From Nymphaea colorata (lineage: Eukaryota > Streptophyta > Magnoliopsida > Nymphaeales > Nymphaeaceae), in the NCBI RefSeq assembly GCF_008831285.2, contig NC_045139.1:7040204-7104203 (forward strand): a DNA stretch of 64,000 nucleotides, in the 5' to 3' direction. The notes below the pieces were generated by a model. That model was given only the letters and a program-made list of their open reading frames with translations, was not told the DNA's origin and ran no database searches. The position numbers and the translations under genes are program-made. The first letter of the stretch is position 1, and the number at the start of each line of letters is the position of its first letter. Positions 11,120 through 23,304 of the stretch are shown in pieces.

Positions 11120-11297
11120 CTAGCAGAGCCAGAAATTTTGGCTGGAGGGGCCACTAATTCAATAACTTTAATGCTTTTAGGGGCACCTATACATATAAAC
11201 AATCAAATGTATCAAATTATTAATGTAAAAATAAATAAACTTTGTGAGACTCGTGTGAGGAACCGCCCACACCAGCCACCATGTGGCTCCGCCACTG
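11120..11297. mobile_element. MITE, unit 2 copy
   Basis: Orthologous to the element at 2316. The ends are ctagcagagccagaaatttt and the reverse complement cagtggcggagccacatggt, so the inverted repeats are clearer than in unit 1. Flanks: ccttgcggca at 11110-11119 and cctttcagca at 11298-11307. Confidence 0.72.
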
Positions 11298-11307
11298 CCT
11301 TTCAGCA

Positions 11308-12795
11308 TGAAAGTGACATTTTGAATCCAACCAAAACAATTATTAGAGCTTGGATACATGCTACTTTCAGGATTAGGATGAATTATTAGAGCAAATTTCT
11401 TGTCTTTCAACATGCATAAGTATCACTGGCTTCCCCTTGACAAAAATGCAACTTGAATGGCATAAGAATAGAAATATGTTTTCTCCTGACAATGACATGC
11501 ATAAGTATCAACACTCTCTCTTTGATATAACGCAAACTTGAAGGACATATGAATGGATTTTGTTCAAACATAATTTAAAGAATCGTATTCTGGGGATAAA
11601 AATTCAGCGTATTATTGAGATCTAGAAACAGCATAGCTGTCTATACGCTTATATATGATGAAGCAGGAAAGTGTGTTTCTGCTCACAAGGCAACAGCAAA
11701 TGAGTCTGTATGCATGTGATGTTGGTGGCTGCAACACAGAACTAAGGTTATGGGCATGCCTGCGTGGGAGCCCACAACATAAGGCCCTGCGCCCAATTTA
11801 TGCATCGATAGGTGAGATCCAGTATGCATGGTTAGGCGGCGAAGCCTTTAATCAGACTCGGAAACCATGGATGACAGGTTGGCAGAGCGGTGTTATCTCT
11901 GTCTCCTTTGTTACAGTACCTTCTGTCTTCTGTACAACCAAGTGACTTGTTGCCATGCCTAGCCATCCATGAGACAGCATATATGAAATGGGCCAGAAGG
12001 GTGAAGCAAAGTTGGTAGCTCAGGAGAGCTAGAGTCTATAGATGAAACTGAGCCTTGGGTCTAAGATGTCCATGGTGCATATAAGAGTAATTTAAGCTTG
12101 ATTAGGCCTTTAATCAGAGAAATCTAAAGGTAATAAGTAAGCAGCTTGGCTTTCTTTCTGAATTTTCTGTCAAACTGGCCAGAATTTGCTTGAGCCTAAA
12201 GATGCCATAAATCAAGTTTTCGTAGGTTGCATCTTTTTGCCATTAGTTGTCAATGGAGTAGGACTTGCCGGTCTCAAACTCGACCTGAACACATTATCCT
12301 GTATGTTTTATTCAAACTTTTGCGCCTCACGTATTTAAATCATATCATATTGAATCACCACGCATGACCTGATTGATGAGTCTATTGAATTGGTTCCAAA
12401 CGTCAGTAACAACTTAGTCGATGTCTACTTTTCCACTCATTGCCTGATAAAAACACAGCAAGATCCCGACACTATGCCAAATGTTTAGAACTTTGAGTAA
12501 GTTTGGTCCATCTTGACATTTCTTTGAACATTTCCATCAAGGCCTTGTTGTTGTTGGGACCAAAGGTTCGACCTCGTTCCGCTAATCTGCAGAATGAAAT
12601 TCGAGTCTCATTCAATCAAAGGGCAGAACCTCATTCATGTCTCCTAAAAGCTTAAACAAAAACATAACAACAATTCATATATGCAGGGAAGCCCTATATG
12701 ACCACCGACAATGAATAAGCCATACCCAACCACATAAAAAATTTTCAACTCTACTATTTTGAAACAGGTGGCTTTGCATAATACTCATTTATAAT
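11308..12795. other. A2-B2 spacer, right part
   Basis: Noncoding spacer. It carries a single copy (from about 12508) of the sequence that is duplicated in unit 1. Confidence 0.5.
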
Positions 12796-12979
12796 GGTCC
12801 CACCACTTCTGGATAAAATCAGCCTATGGCATGTTTCTGTGCTGTGATGAGCACCAACATATCAATCTTCTTGTTTATTTGGCATGATCCCTTCATCACA
12901 TGCTTCTGAAACCATGCTTGCCTTTTTCTTTTGAATGAAAAGAAATCAATTTATTTCCTCCTACTAGATCTATATATAT
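12796..12979 (+). promoter_or_regulatory. B2 promoter: GGTCCCAC motif and TATA box
   Basis: GGTCCCAC at 12796-12803, E-box module near 12895-12921, and TATATATAT at 12971-12979, 159 bp before the ATG. The leader is about 10 bp longer than in B1 and B3. Confidence 0.55.
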
Positions 12980-13129
12980 GTACCTACACAGCCAACTCAT
13001 TTCAGTCATACACACACCAATCTAAGCAGTTACTACCAAGAATCAGCTACAACCTCTATAGTACTCTATCTGTGTCTTCGGCAAGGCATTCGATCATCAA
13101 CAATTACCTTCACCTCTGTCACACAAAAA

Positions 13130-13570
13130 ATGATCAGCACCAAGAGGCTAGTGGAGATGGCCAAGAAATGGCAGAAGATGGCAGGTAAAGGAAGGAAAAG
13201 AATCTCATCGGCTGCTGTTCACAGGAGCAGCACGGGAAGAAAGGCATCGACAATCACAGAAAAAGGCCATTTTGTGGCCTATGCATCAGATGGCAAAAGG
13301 TACATGGTTCCTTTGGCTTGTCTCCATCGGCCAATATTCAGAGAGTTACTGAATATGGCAGAAGAAGAGTATGGGCTGAACATTGATGGTGCAATTACGC
13401 TTCCCTTTGATTCGGCAGTCATCGACTACATCATGTTGCTTCTGCAGAGAGACATGTCCAGACAGACAGAGAGTGCACTGCTGGCATCTTTAAGCGGCAG
13501 CAGATGCTCATCATCTTCAGTATTGCCCCAAGGCCAACTTTGTCAATTTTTAATCCTCGAAGGATTTTAA
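13130..13570 (+). CDS. SAUR: SAUR family protein B2
   Basis: Intronless, 146 residues, B type. It is identical to B1 through residue 114 and then has Ser115, GSRC near 123-126 and a PQGQLCQFL tail ending LEGF. The ATG at 13130 is preceded by cacaaaaa, the same context as in B1. The SAUR core spans about 44-107. It sits 2.9 kb after A2 in the same direction; there is no sign of co-transcription. Confidence 0.95.
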   Translation: MISTKRLVEMAKKWQKMAGKGRKRISSAAVHRSSTGRKASTITEKGHFVAYASDGKRYMVPLACLHRPIFRELLNMAEEEYGLNIDGAITLPFDSAVIDYIMLLLQRDMSRQTESALLASLSGSRCSSSSVLPQGQLCQFLILEGF

Positions 13571-13660
13571 CTCAAACGTCGAAGTACTGTCACATTTATA
13601 TGTAAACATACTTGTACATAGAAAAATTTTTGAATGAGAGTGATTTTTTGATGCATATTT

Positions 13661-14262
13661 TGTTCATTTAAGCTTAGTTAGAAAATAAACGATGCAATGG
13701 AGGTTATGTCATCAAATTTTTCAGATAACACTAAGCAGAGAAAAATTCATGTTCCTCTTACACATTATTGTGTAGCAATCTCATCTCCATTTGCCATGCT
13801 GATAAATTCATAAGGTGAAATATAGAATTGATGACAGTTTGTGGATCAATCTTGAGTTTCATAGTAGTTTTATATGAATCAAAAGCTTACCACTTATCTG
13901 TAAATTTCTCAAAATATACCATTCACTGTCCTAAAAGTCCCTGTTCTTGGTCAAATCATTTTGTTCATTTAAGCTTAGTTAGAAAATAAACGATGCAAAT
14001 GGAGGTTATGTCATCCAATTTTTCAGATAACAGCAAGCAGAGAAAAATTCATGTTCTTCCTACACATTACTGTGTGGCAATCTCATCTCCATTCGCATGC
14101 TGATAAATTCGTAAGGTGAAATGTAGAATTGATGACAGTTCCCATTCTGGATCAATCTTGAGTTTCGTAGCAGTTTTATATGAATCAAAAGCTTACCACT
14201 TATCTGTGAATTTCTCAAAACATACCATTCACTGTCCTAAAAGTCCCTGTTCTTGGTCAAGT
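13661..14262. repeat. Two-copy tandem duplication, period 301 bp, private to unit 2
   Basis: Copy 1 starts tgttcatttaagcttagtta at 13661 and copy 2 starts with the same bases at 13962. Both run through 'aaaagtccctgttcttggtca'. Units 1 and 3 have one copy. The two copies differ by scattered substitutions and small indels. Confidence 0.85.
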
Positions 14263-16439
14263 CATTGCAATTGATTGTTATTAACTATATAAGAACGCAA
14301 CATGTTAGTGCATCCATCCTTCATTTTAGAACTTTGTCCCAGATCTTTGAAAGCAAAGGGTTTTTTTTCCAAGATTATGATTGTTTCCATTAAATCTCGA
14401 TCAGGATTTTACTGCATTTTCAACTGTGTCGATGTGTGGGCATAGATCTTTTCCCTTTTCTTGGCTTTAACTAAGAGACTCCGCACATGACCATTGCACC
14501 TTTGTGCGCATTGGCAAGTCGCAGAGTAGTATCTTTGACATTGATACATGCATTCACCCACGACCGAGGCCAACTGATGGCAGAATTATTGAACACGGCT
14601 GTTGTCTGGATCGTGGAATTTTTTTCATGCTTTTATATTTTTTTGGGAGGGAATTTACTGGGGAGGAAGCCCGTTCAGCCCGTAGTATACCAAGAACAGA
14701 GACTTGGACGATAAATTTATCGATTGTACTTTTGAGAAATTTGCAAATAACTGGTGTGCACTTGATTTATTTATTAAGAACTGATTATTGTTTGAAAATT
14801 TACCTATAACCATCTAAGTTGAAGAACGAATTTGCAAGTGCATATTTTTCATGAATAAAAAAGATAAAAATAGTTTTAAAAATCATTTTTTACCACTACA
14901 AAAAATACTTTTACATAAAAAGGTTTTCATACTTTCTACTTGTTTATCAGGTTTTTCAACCTTGCTTTCCGGTGTGATTGCAATGACATGACAAACGGAG
15001 TATCCCACTATGTGCCTAAGCGATATGACATTGCTGAGAATCGACTTAAAAAATGTGATTCGTGAAATTTTTAACGATTTATTTTTCTATTAAGGGTAAA
15101 ACAATCTTTTGAACCATATTTTAATATCTTTCATTAAAAAAGCGTGTGTTTGTGAATTATTTTATACATTAGGCAGTTATTCTCGATTTCTCTATTAAAG
15201 TTGAACAGTCATCATGTGAGATTGTCTTTCATTTTGCTTTCCTTGTCAAATTCTTTTCACTAAGTTGCTCTATCTCAAGGACAAGTACACAAAGACAACA
15301 CATTATTCCAGCTTTTAGACGTGTTTGCAAAGGTATCGGGCAAAAATGTCTTTAGACCTTTTGCTTGCCTTTTTTTTGCCTCTTTATATTAATTCAAGGC
15401 TTCTTTTTGGTTTTCAGGATGATATTTCTATTATGTTTCAAATTTTATATCTTTAACATTCTATTACAGTATAAAGGGTTGACATCACAAGAGTTTAACG
15501 ACTTGTCCTTTTATTTATAAAACTTTTTGTCCCTAAATTTTGTTATGCATTCCTATCTTGTTGGCACAAGAATTTAAAACAAACACTTACTACATACTAG
15601 GTTCTACCTATCGTTGCACCAATCTTTTGGAAATAAAAAAAAATATCGAACCACCGTGTTTGTGTTTGTGTTTGAATATGAAGGCTACCATCAAATCCGA
15701 GATGTTCATTACCGAGCCTTTTAAACATACGTGTTATTAGAAAACATGTTTAAAATATTAAAAATTGGTCAGCCAAATAAAAAACAAAAAAAAAATTATT
15801 TTTTTGAGAAAGCATCATAAAAGGAAAACAATACCTTTCCATTTTTTTCACCTTTTTCCTTTTCTTCTATTTTTCCTTGTTTTCAAAATTTTTTGTGTTT
15901 TTTGCACTTTTTAGTTACTAGATTTTTATTTTCTTTTTATTATTAAAATTTTGGCCACCTTTCTTTTTCTTGCCAAAAGATTAATTGTTTTAACGTTTAC
16001 CGAAATTTTCCATTTTTATTGTAAAAACAACTTTGCTCTTATGGTTCTAACTTAGATCAAATGAAGGTAGCATTATCGAATCAACAAGAATAAGGTTTCT
16101 GATGTTAAATATTAGTGGGCACTTGCGTTTTAAATGAGTTGAGAACTCGAGATTTTACCACTTCTGCTGTATTAAATCTGAAACTGAGTTGGTTCCCTAC
16201 ATATTTACTCAATCCGTATCCAAATAATTTACAGACATAGTAGGTTCCACATTACAGAATGAGAGTAAGGCCCACAAAATACTTGCATCTTCATATCAAG
16301 CAACACATGATCAACCACAACACGGATTGATCTCAAAATGCTAAGCACCCATGATGAAATCCCATAATCGCCTAACTCGGCACAGATAGATCAAAGAATT
16401 AAGTCTAGAAATATTATAATCAAAATGCCCCACATCCGC
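14263..16439. other. Long AT-rich spacer of unit 2
   Basis: Noncoding, homologous to 6420-8300. Low-complexity T runs at about 15790-15960. I see no gene. Confidence 0.55.
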
Positions 16440-16535
16440 AACTTCCACCAAGCTGCCTCTTCTGAGCATCTCCATGCGAGATTCTTTTTCATCCTGTCCC
16501 ATCATTCCTCTGCCATCTCCATTTGAACAAATCAT
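16440..16535 (-). pseudogene. Antisense SAUR relic, unit 2
   Basis: Minus-strand start at 16535. It is co-linear with the relic at 8394 but has lost the Pro codon match (MICSNGDG). An open frame continues into spacer, but beyond the first 90 bp it shows no SAUR similarity, so I treat the longer frame as accidental. Confidence 0.55.
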
Positions 16536-17495
16536 TTTGAACGAGAGTTACAACAAGTTGTGATAAACTATAGCGGAAGGAAATATGGATCCCTCTAGCT
16601 TGATGATGATTGCATGCTGTTGTTCTTGATATATATGCAAGGCATGGCATTGATTCAGGAGAGCAATGGTGAGAAGCATAACTTTTGTGGGGGAGGCATT
16701 GGCCTTATTGAGTTGAAATTAAGAATTTGGATCAGATCAAATTCCAGTAACCAAAGATTCTTCACTCCAAGCTCAGGATGTTGGCATTCATGACCAATTA
16801 ACTAGGCCAATTCTCTTAAATGGTCCTGGACAATCGACAGAATACTCAATGCCTTTCCAGATTTCTGCTCATCTAAAGAATTTTCGATGGGAGCTGGTTT
16901 TCTCTATTTCTCCCTTCTCTCTCTCTCTCGCGCCAATCATCTTCTTTGTCGGCCGCAAATACACTAATTGTTGAGTAGTACATTTGCTAGTCTCATTTTA
17001 TCCTTTGATACTCATAGAATTGCAATCAGAGAAACTAATTTCAAGAGAATCTGCAACCAGTCCATTCAATCAATCTTGCAAGCAACTTGGCCCACTATTA
17101 AGTAGCCTGTTTGCTAGAACGACAGAGTTCCTCCCTCATTCAGCTTGGGACCTCCTTAGGCATGCATCCTGGATTGGCTGTGGACGGGTGGGGACAAAAG
17201 AAACAATCATGTTGGCCTGATTTTGTATACTTCAATGCCAGTCCCATCTAGTCACATGGAAGGTTTAGCTACCCTCAACCTCAAGAACTACAGGCTGACA
17301 ATTACTTCCTTTCATCACAAAGAAGAATCAGAATATCAAGTTGCATAGAAGATAAGAAAACTTGACATCAAGATGCTATCAAGTTGGAAGAGTGCAGGCA
17401 ATGATAATGCCAATGGAAGAGTAACATATTTGTCTTATCGTCCACGATTTTGATCGACATTGGTCCTACCAGCTGTTAACCGAAGCATATGGCTA
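16536..17495. other. Unit 2/3 junction and distal A3 upstream region
   Basis: Noncoding, homologous to 8395-9397; CT-rich run near 16905-16930. Confidence 0.5.
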
Positions 17496-17766
17496 TGTCT
17501 CCTCTGTGACAAGTGCCTGCATGGCCCAACTCTGTCAATCACATGCTTCTCAACGGCCGCTTGCTTCTTACTTATTCAATACCAAGCAGCTTCTTTCCCA
17601 CCAGTTGTAGGACGAAACAGGGGAGTAGTATGTGTTTCTGCTTTAATGAGTAAGAACAGACACATTTCCATGTCTGCTTGGTAGGCCCCCTAATCACATG
17701 CCTCTCAAATCCCACTTGCATGTAATGAAGGCCAACCCAACTTCGTTGCCACTGCCTATATATATA
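17496..17766 (+). promoter_or_regulatory. A3 promoter: TGTCTC core, E-box modules, TATA box
   Basis: TGTCTC at 17496-17501; TATATATATA at 17757-17766, longer than the TATATA of the other A genes. The second E-box module reads atcacatgcctctcaaatcc. Confidence 0.6.
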
Positions 17767-17895
17767 CACTCAAGAGGCTTCAGTTTCTCATCAACACAAG
17801 GAGCTAGACACTCACCACCACAGATCAACTACCTTCCAAGCGAGTACCTCGGTTTTGAGATAGTACTTGATCACCTTCATCACCGTCGTGCAAGA

Positions 17896-18336
17896 ATGAT
17901 CAGCACAAAGAGGCTTGTACAGATGGCCAGGAAATGGCAAAAGATGGCTGCAAGAGGAAGGAAAAGAATCTCATTTGGTGTTGTGCCCAAGAGCAATTCA
18001 AGCAAGAAAGTAGCTGCAATTGCAGAGAAGGGACACTTTGTAGCCTACGCATCTGATGGCAAAAGGTACATGGTTCCCCTTGCCTGCCTCCAACGGCCAA
18101 TCTTCCAGGAACTGTTGAAGATGGCAGAAGAAGAGTTCGGGTTGAGCATCAATGGCGCAATCACATTCCCTTGTGATTCTACAGTCGTTGATTATATCAT
18201 GTCACTTGTGCAGAGAGACATGTCCAGCCAGATAGAGAATGCACTGGTGGCATCTCTGAGCAGCACTAGATGCTTCTCATCCTCGGTGTTGCCACAATGC
18301 CATCCTTGCCAACAAATACCCCTTGAAGGGTTTTAA
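17896..18336 (+). CDS. SAUR: SAUR family protein A3
   Basis: Intronless, 146 residues, A type; Ser84, Val97, Ser111, Arg125, Pro142. An in-frame ATG exists at 17698, which would add 66 residues, but that lies upstream of the TATA box at 17757 and the extra part is not open in the sister genes. I therefore start at 17896, where MISTKRL aligns with all copies. A3 is close to the consensus of the A copies and carries no unusual replacement. SAUR core about 44-107, C-terminal LEGF. Confidence 0.95.
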   Translation: MISTKRLVQMARKWQKMAARGRKRISFGVVPKSNSSKKVAAIAEKGHFVAYASDGKRYMVPLACLQRPIFQELLKMAEEEFGLSINGAITFPCDSTVVDYIMSLVQRDMSSQIENALVASLSSTRCFSSSVLPQCHPCQQIPLEGF

Positions 18337-19254
18337 CTGAAGGGTCTTTACCTTCACCGAGTATACTTGTACATAAGAAAATTTTGAAATGAATTCAATT
18401 TTTGGTTCAAGAGATGAGCAGCCTTGCAGTTTTTTTCCTTCCCTCTTTCGTCATAATTAACGTAGAACAATATTGGTCACATTCTTAGTCGTTTCTTGTA
18501 TGAAGAACTTTATGTGCCACCTCTTCTACTACCTCAGGGATGCATCGTGTTCATGTCAGTTGTGTACAGTAATCCTTATATGTCCTTCAGTAAATTTCAA
18601 ACCCATTAGTAATTATCTTTTTTTAACAGAGTGGAATGGTAAACTGACAAAAGGAAAACCTAAGAGTAGGTGAAATGTTAAAATCCAAGCAGGAAACATC
18701 AGCCATGTGCACAGCAGATTAGTCTGGATAACGTAACTCATTGTGTGCTTATTTTGCTGTCCATATGGTACTAATGGTTGAAAAACACAACTCCGATTTT
18801 CCGAATCTTGCTTGTGATATAGGAGCACCGCCTGCCATATAGTTTGATGAATTCAAATAGATGAAGTTATATGCACCTAACTATATTTAATTGACAGTAA
18901 TTGTTAACAAAATCTGTACAAATTGTTTGTCCATCTCTCTCACTGTTGAGAACAATGGGGGAAAATATGAACCATCTAGGATCTGCTGAGCTGCCTCTTT
19001 CAGATATTAACTCAAGCAAATATTTAATCATATTTTAGAATTCTTTTTATTGCTTGTAGACGCATATCAAGATCACGGTCACATGTGCAGATCCCCATGT
19101 ACCGCTAAGGGGAGCAAAGCATGTGACGTTGTCTATTTCTCTTGGGCATATATGTGAACGATGTCCAATCAATTATAGATATTGGTTCTCACCAAAACAA
19201 TCATGGAAGTTACTACATTAGATGCTAGCCTGGAAGAACAGCACCCTTGCGGAA
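18337..19254. other. A3-B3 spacer, left part
   Basis: Noncoding; ends at the left target-site repeat of the unit 3 MITE (19245-19254). Confidence 0.5.
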
Positions 19255-19423
19255 CTAGCAGAGCCAGAAATTTTGGCTGGAGGGGGCACTAATTCAATAA
19301 CTTTAATGCTTTTGGGGGCACCTATATATGTAAACAATCAAACTATTAATGTAAAAATAAATAAACTTTGTGAGACTGGTGTGAGCAACTGCTCACACCA
19401 GCCACCATGTGGCTCCGCCACTG
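19255..19423. mobile_element. MITE, unit 3 copy
   Basis: Orthologous to those at 2316 and 11120, 9 bp shorter through internal deletion. Flanks: ccttgcggaa at 19245-19254 and ccttgtggca at 19424-19433. Confidence 0.72.
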
Positions 19424-19433
19424 CCTTGTGGCA

Positions 19434-20887
19434 TGAAAGCGACATTTTGAATCCATCCAAAAAATTATTATAGTTTGATACGTGCCACTTTCAGGATTAG
19501 GATGAAATATTAGAGGAAAGCTCGTCTTTCAACATGCATAAGTATCACTGGCTTCTCCTCAACAAAAAAGCAACTTGAATGGCATAAGAAAGGAAATATG
19601 TCCAAGATATGTGGCAAAGATCATGTCTCTTGACATGCATAGCATTAACGCTCTCTCTTTGACATAACACAAAGTTGAAGGACATATGAATAGAATTTGT
19701 TCAAACATAGTTTTAAGAACTGTATTCTAAGGATAAAAATTCAACGTATTACTGAGATCAAGAAAGCGCATAGCTGTCTGTACATGTGTATATATGATGA
19801 AGCAGGAAGGTGTGTTTCTATTCACAAAGCAACTGCAAATGAGTCTGTATGCATGTGATGTTGGTGCCCGCAACACAGACCTAAGGTTATGGGCATGGTA
19901 GCCCACAACATAAGGCCCTGCGTCCATTTTATGCACGAACAGGTGAGATCCAGTATTCATGATTAGGCGGCGAAAACTTTTAATCAGATACAGAAATCAT
20001 GGATGACTGGCTGGCAGAGCTGTGTTATCTCTGTCTCCTTTGTTGCAGTGTCTTCTGTACAACCACGTGAGTTGTTGCCATGCCTAGCCTTCCATGAGAC
20101 CATAGATGAAATGGGCCAGAAGGGCCTTGTAAGGGAATGGAAGTAGAGTGTTGGTAGCTCAGGAGGGCTAGAGTCTGGACATGAAACTCAGCTTTGGGTC
20201 CAAGATGTCCATGGTGCATGTAAGAGTGGTTTAAGCTTGATTAGGCCTTTAATCAGAGAAATCAAAGCTAAGAAATAAGGAGCTTGGCTTTGTCTCTGAA
20301 TTGTCTATTCAAACTGGCCAGAATTTGTACGAGTCTAAAGAAGCCAAAAATCAAGTCTTCATGGTTTGCGTTCTTTTGCCATCTGTTGTCAATGGAATAG
20401 AACAACCGGTCTAAGTTTCGACTTGAACAGATTATCCTGTATGTTTTATTCAACCTTTTACTCCTCAAATATTTAAATCATATCATATTGATGAGTCTAT
20501 TGAATTGGTTCTAAATGTCGGTAACAACTTAGTCGATGTCTAATCTTCCTCTACTTGGCCGATAAAAACACAGCAAGATCCCGACACTAAGCCAAATGTT
20601 TAGAACTTCGAATAAGTTTGGTCCACCTTATATTTCCAGCAAGGCCTTGTTGTTGTTGGGACCAAAGGTTCGACCTCGTTGAGCTAATCCGGAGCATGAA
20701 ATTCGAGTCTCATTCAATCAAAGGGCGGAAACCTCATTCTTGTCTCCTAAAAGCTAAAAAGGACATAACATCAATTCATATATGTAAGGAAGCCCTATAT
20801 GACCACCGACAATGAATAAGCCATATCGAATCACATAAAAAGATTTCCACTCGAAACTGATGGCTTCACATAACACTCATTTATATA
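19434..20887. other. A3-B3 spacer, right part
   Basis: Noncoding spacer with one copy of the sequence duplicated in unit 1 (from about 20622). Confidence 0.5.
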
Positions 20888-21066
20888 GGTCCCGCCACTT
20901 ATGAATGAAATCAGCCTATGGCATGTTTCTATGTTGTGATGAGTACCAACATATCAATCTTCTTGTTAATTTGAAATGGTCCCTTCATCACATGCTTCTG
21001 TAACCACGCTTGCCTTTTTCTATTCAATGACAAGAAATCAATTTATGTCCTCCTTCTATATATATA
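20888..21066 (+). promoter_or_regulatory. B3 promoter
   Basis: The TCP-like site is altered to GGTCCCGC (20888-20895). The E-box module lies near 20987-21013 and the TATA box at 21057-21066, 148 bp before the ATG. Confidence 0.5.
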
Positions 21067-21204
21067 CCTACACAGCCAACTCATTTCAGTCATACACACA
21101 CCAATCTAAGCAGTTACCACCAAGAATCAGCTACACCCTCTACCCTGTGTCTACGGCAAGGCGTCCGATCATCAACGATTACCTTCACCTCTGTCACACA
21201 AAAG

Positions 21205-21645
21205 ATGATCAGCACCAAGAGGCTAGTGGAGATGGCCAAGAAATGGCAGAAGATGGCAGCCAAAGGAAGGAAAAGAATCTCATCGGCTGCTGTTTACAGG
21301 AGCAGCACGGGAAGAAAGGCATCGACAATCACAGAAAAAGGCCATTTTGTGGCCTATGCATCAGATGGCAAGCGGTACATGGTTCCCTTGGCTTGTCTCC
21401 ATCGGCCAATTTTCAGAGAGTTACTGAATATGGCAGAAGAAGAGTATGGGCTGAACATTGATGGTGCAATTACGCTTCCATTTGATTCGGCAGTCATCGA
21501 CTACATCATGTTGCTTCTGCAGAGAGACATGTCCAGACAGACAGAGAGTGCACTGTTGGCATCTTTAAGTGGCGGAAGATGCTCATCATCTTCAGTATTG
21601 CCCCATGGCCAACTTTGCCAATTTTTAATCCTCGAAGGGTTTTAA
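21205..21645 (+). CDS. SAUR: SAUR family protein B3
   Basis: Intronless, 146 residues, B type. Differs from B2 by Ala19 (Gly in B1 and B2), Tyr31 (His in the others), GGRC near 123-126 and His in the PHGQLCQFL tail. The frame that overlaps it from 20976 in another phase is a shadow. SAUR core about 44-107, LEGF end. Confidence 0.95.
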   Translation: MISTKRLVEMAKKWQKMAAKGRKRISSAAVYRSSTGRKASTITEKGHFVAYASDGKRYMVPLACLHRPIFRELLNMAEEEYGLNIDGAITLPFDSAVIDYIMLLLQRDMSRQTESALLASLSGGRCSSSSVLPHGQLCQFLILEGF

Positions 21646-23108
21646 CTCAAACCCCGAAATAACGTCACATTATATGTAAACATACTTGTACAAAGAAAAA
21701 ATTTTGAATGAGTGATTTTGGTGCATCTATTTGTTTACTTAAGCTGTAGATGGAAAATAAACGAAGCAAATGGAGGTTCTGACATCAATCTTTTCAACAC
21801 CAAGCTGAGAAAAATTCATGTGCACTCCTACACACTACCATGTACCAATCTCATCTCCGTTCACCATGCTGATAAATTCATGTGGTGAAATATATAGTTG
21901 ATGACAGTTCCCATTGAGGATCAATCTTGAATTTCGTGGTAGTTCTTTGTAAATGAATCATTCAAAAGCATACCAGTTATTTTTAAGTCTGTCAAAAGTT
22001 CATTCAACGAATTCGCTGACCTAAGAATCTCTGTTCGTGGTTAAATCATTGCCATTGGTTGTTATTAACTATATAAGAATGCGTCATGTTCGTTCGTGCA
22101 TCCTTCATTTGAGGACTTTGTCCCAGATCTTTGAAAAAGCAGAGGGTGTTTTTCAAGATTATGATTGTTTCATGCATCCTTCGTTTGACGACTTTGTCCC
22201 AGATCTGAGAAAAGCAAAGGGTGTTTCTTTTTCTTCTTTTTTGTATTTTCTCCACTAAATCTCTGTCAAGACTTTACCACATTTTCAACTGCGTCGAAGT
22301 CTGGGCCTGCTTCGGGATACAAGTTTACCACATGCTCCCAAGAACTCTCTCAGAGCCTAGATTTTTTCCTTTTTCTTGGCGTTAACTACCCTTCTGCATC
22401 TTGTCCAAGAAGAAATAGAGAACCCACATGGCCATCGCATCCTGGTGCCCATGAGCTAGTTGCAGAGTTTGTACCTTTGACATTGGTACATGCATTCACC
22501 GGCGATCGAGGAAGAACTAATAGCCGAATTACTGAATAGGCCGGTTGTCTAGACGGTGGAAACCTTATCATATTTTTATTCTTTTGGGAGGAAATTTGTT
22601 CAAGATTAAATTACAGAGCTTCTCTTAGACTAACCGTTTTCTTGAAATTTCTATAAAACAATGGAAGGTGGCCCGTGGTAGTCCGTTTAGACCACTCTTA
22701 TTCCCCTGGTTGCTTCCTTCTCCTTTCTTCTCATTCCCCTCTTCATTCCTTTTCCTCTCTTTTCCTTTTCATCAATTTTTGTCCTCTCTTTTCCTCCATC
22801 CAAACCGGGCATTAAGACAAGGAAATTTATCGATTGTATTTTTGAAAAAATAACTGGTATGCTCTTGATTCATTTACAAAGAACTATTGTTTCAAAAACT
22901 GCATATAACCATCTCAGTTAATGAACGAATTTACAAGTGCATATTTTCATGAATGAAAAAAAATACTAAAAATATTTTAAAAGACTTTTTTTTTACCCTT
23001 ACAAAAGATATTTTGCATAAAAGGGTTTTTTATAATTTCCACTTTCTTTATCAGTTTTTTTGCTTTCTGGTGTGATTGCGATGACAAAAGACAAAAAGAG
23101 AATGTAGG
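21646..23108. other. Spacer after B3
   Basis: Noncoding. Contains a partial tandem duplication with period 76 bp (copy 1 from 22101, copy 2 from 22177), each starting tccttc.tttga.gactttg. A CT-rich, T-rich stretch runs from about 22690 to 22800. Confidence 0.5.
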
Positions 23109-23304
23109 CAATGGTAGAGCCAGGGGCCGACACAGGACATGGCCTTCTCACGGATTTTTTTTTCTTTTTAAGTATTGCCTGTAACTTTTAAAAAATTTAG
23201 TTTACTCTATATAAAAAAATTTTAAATTTATAGTTTGTCCCCTGATAAAATTTTTAGAAACATAGGTTGGCCCTCAATGTAAAATTTTTTAGTTCTACCA
23301 CTGC
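23109..23304. mobile_element. MITE-like insertion private to unit 3
   Basis: About 195 bp absent at the matching place in units 2 and 4 (around 15000 and 27575). The left end reads caatggtagagccagg and the reverse complement of the right end reads gcagtggtagaactaa, an imperfect inverted repeat. The interior is AT-rich with 'tttgtcccctgataaaattt'. Family not identified. Confidence 0.55.

Larger units (their letters stand above)
8881..16979 (+). repeat. SAUR array unit 2 (A2 + B2)
   Basis: Second full unit, closely matching units 1 and 3 over nearly all its length. Private change: a 301 bp tandem duplication just downstream of B2 (13661-14262). Its A2 gene is a mosaic of A1-like and A3-like sequence. 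Confidence 0.85.

Noticed and set aside
16341-16440. Continuation of the unit 2 antisense relic as a 64-codon SAUR-like protein with a 'GHF' word
   Set aside because: Alignment with unit 5 shows that this part corresponds to the 3' flank after an internal deletion; the GHF match is chance.
17698-17895. N-terminal extension of A3 by 66 codons
   Set aside because: The upstream ATG lies before the TATA box, and the extension is not open in A1, A2, A4 or A5.
20976-21461. 161-codon frame overlapping B3 in another phase
   Set aside because: A shifted reading of the SAUR sequence; a similar frame appears over B4 for the same reason.
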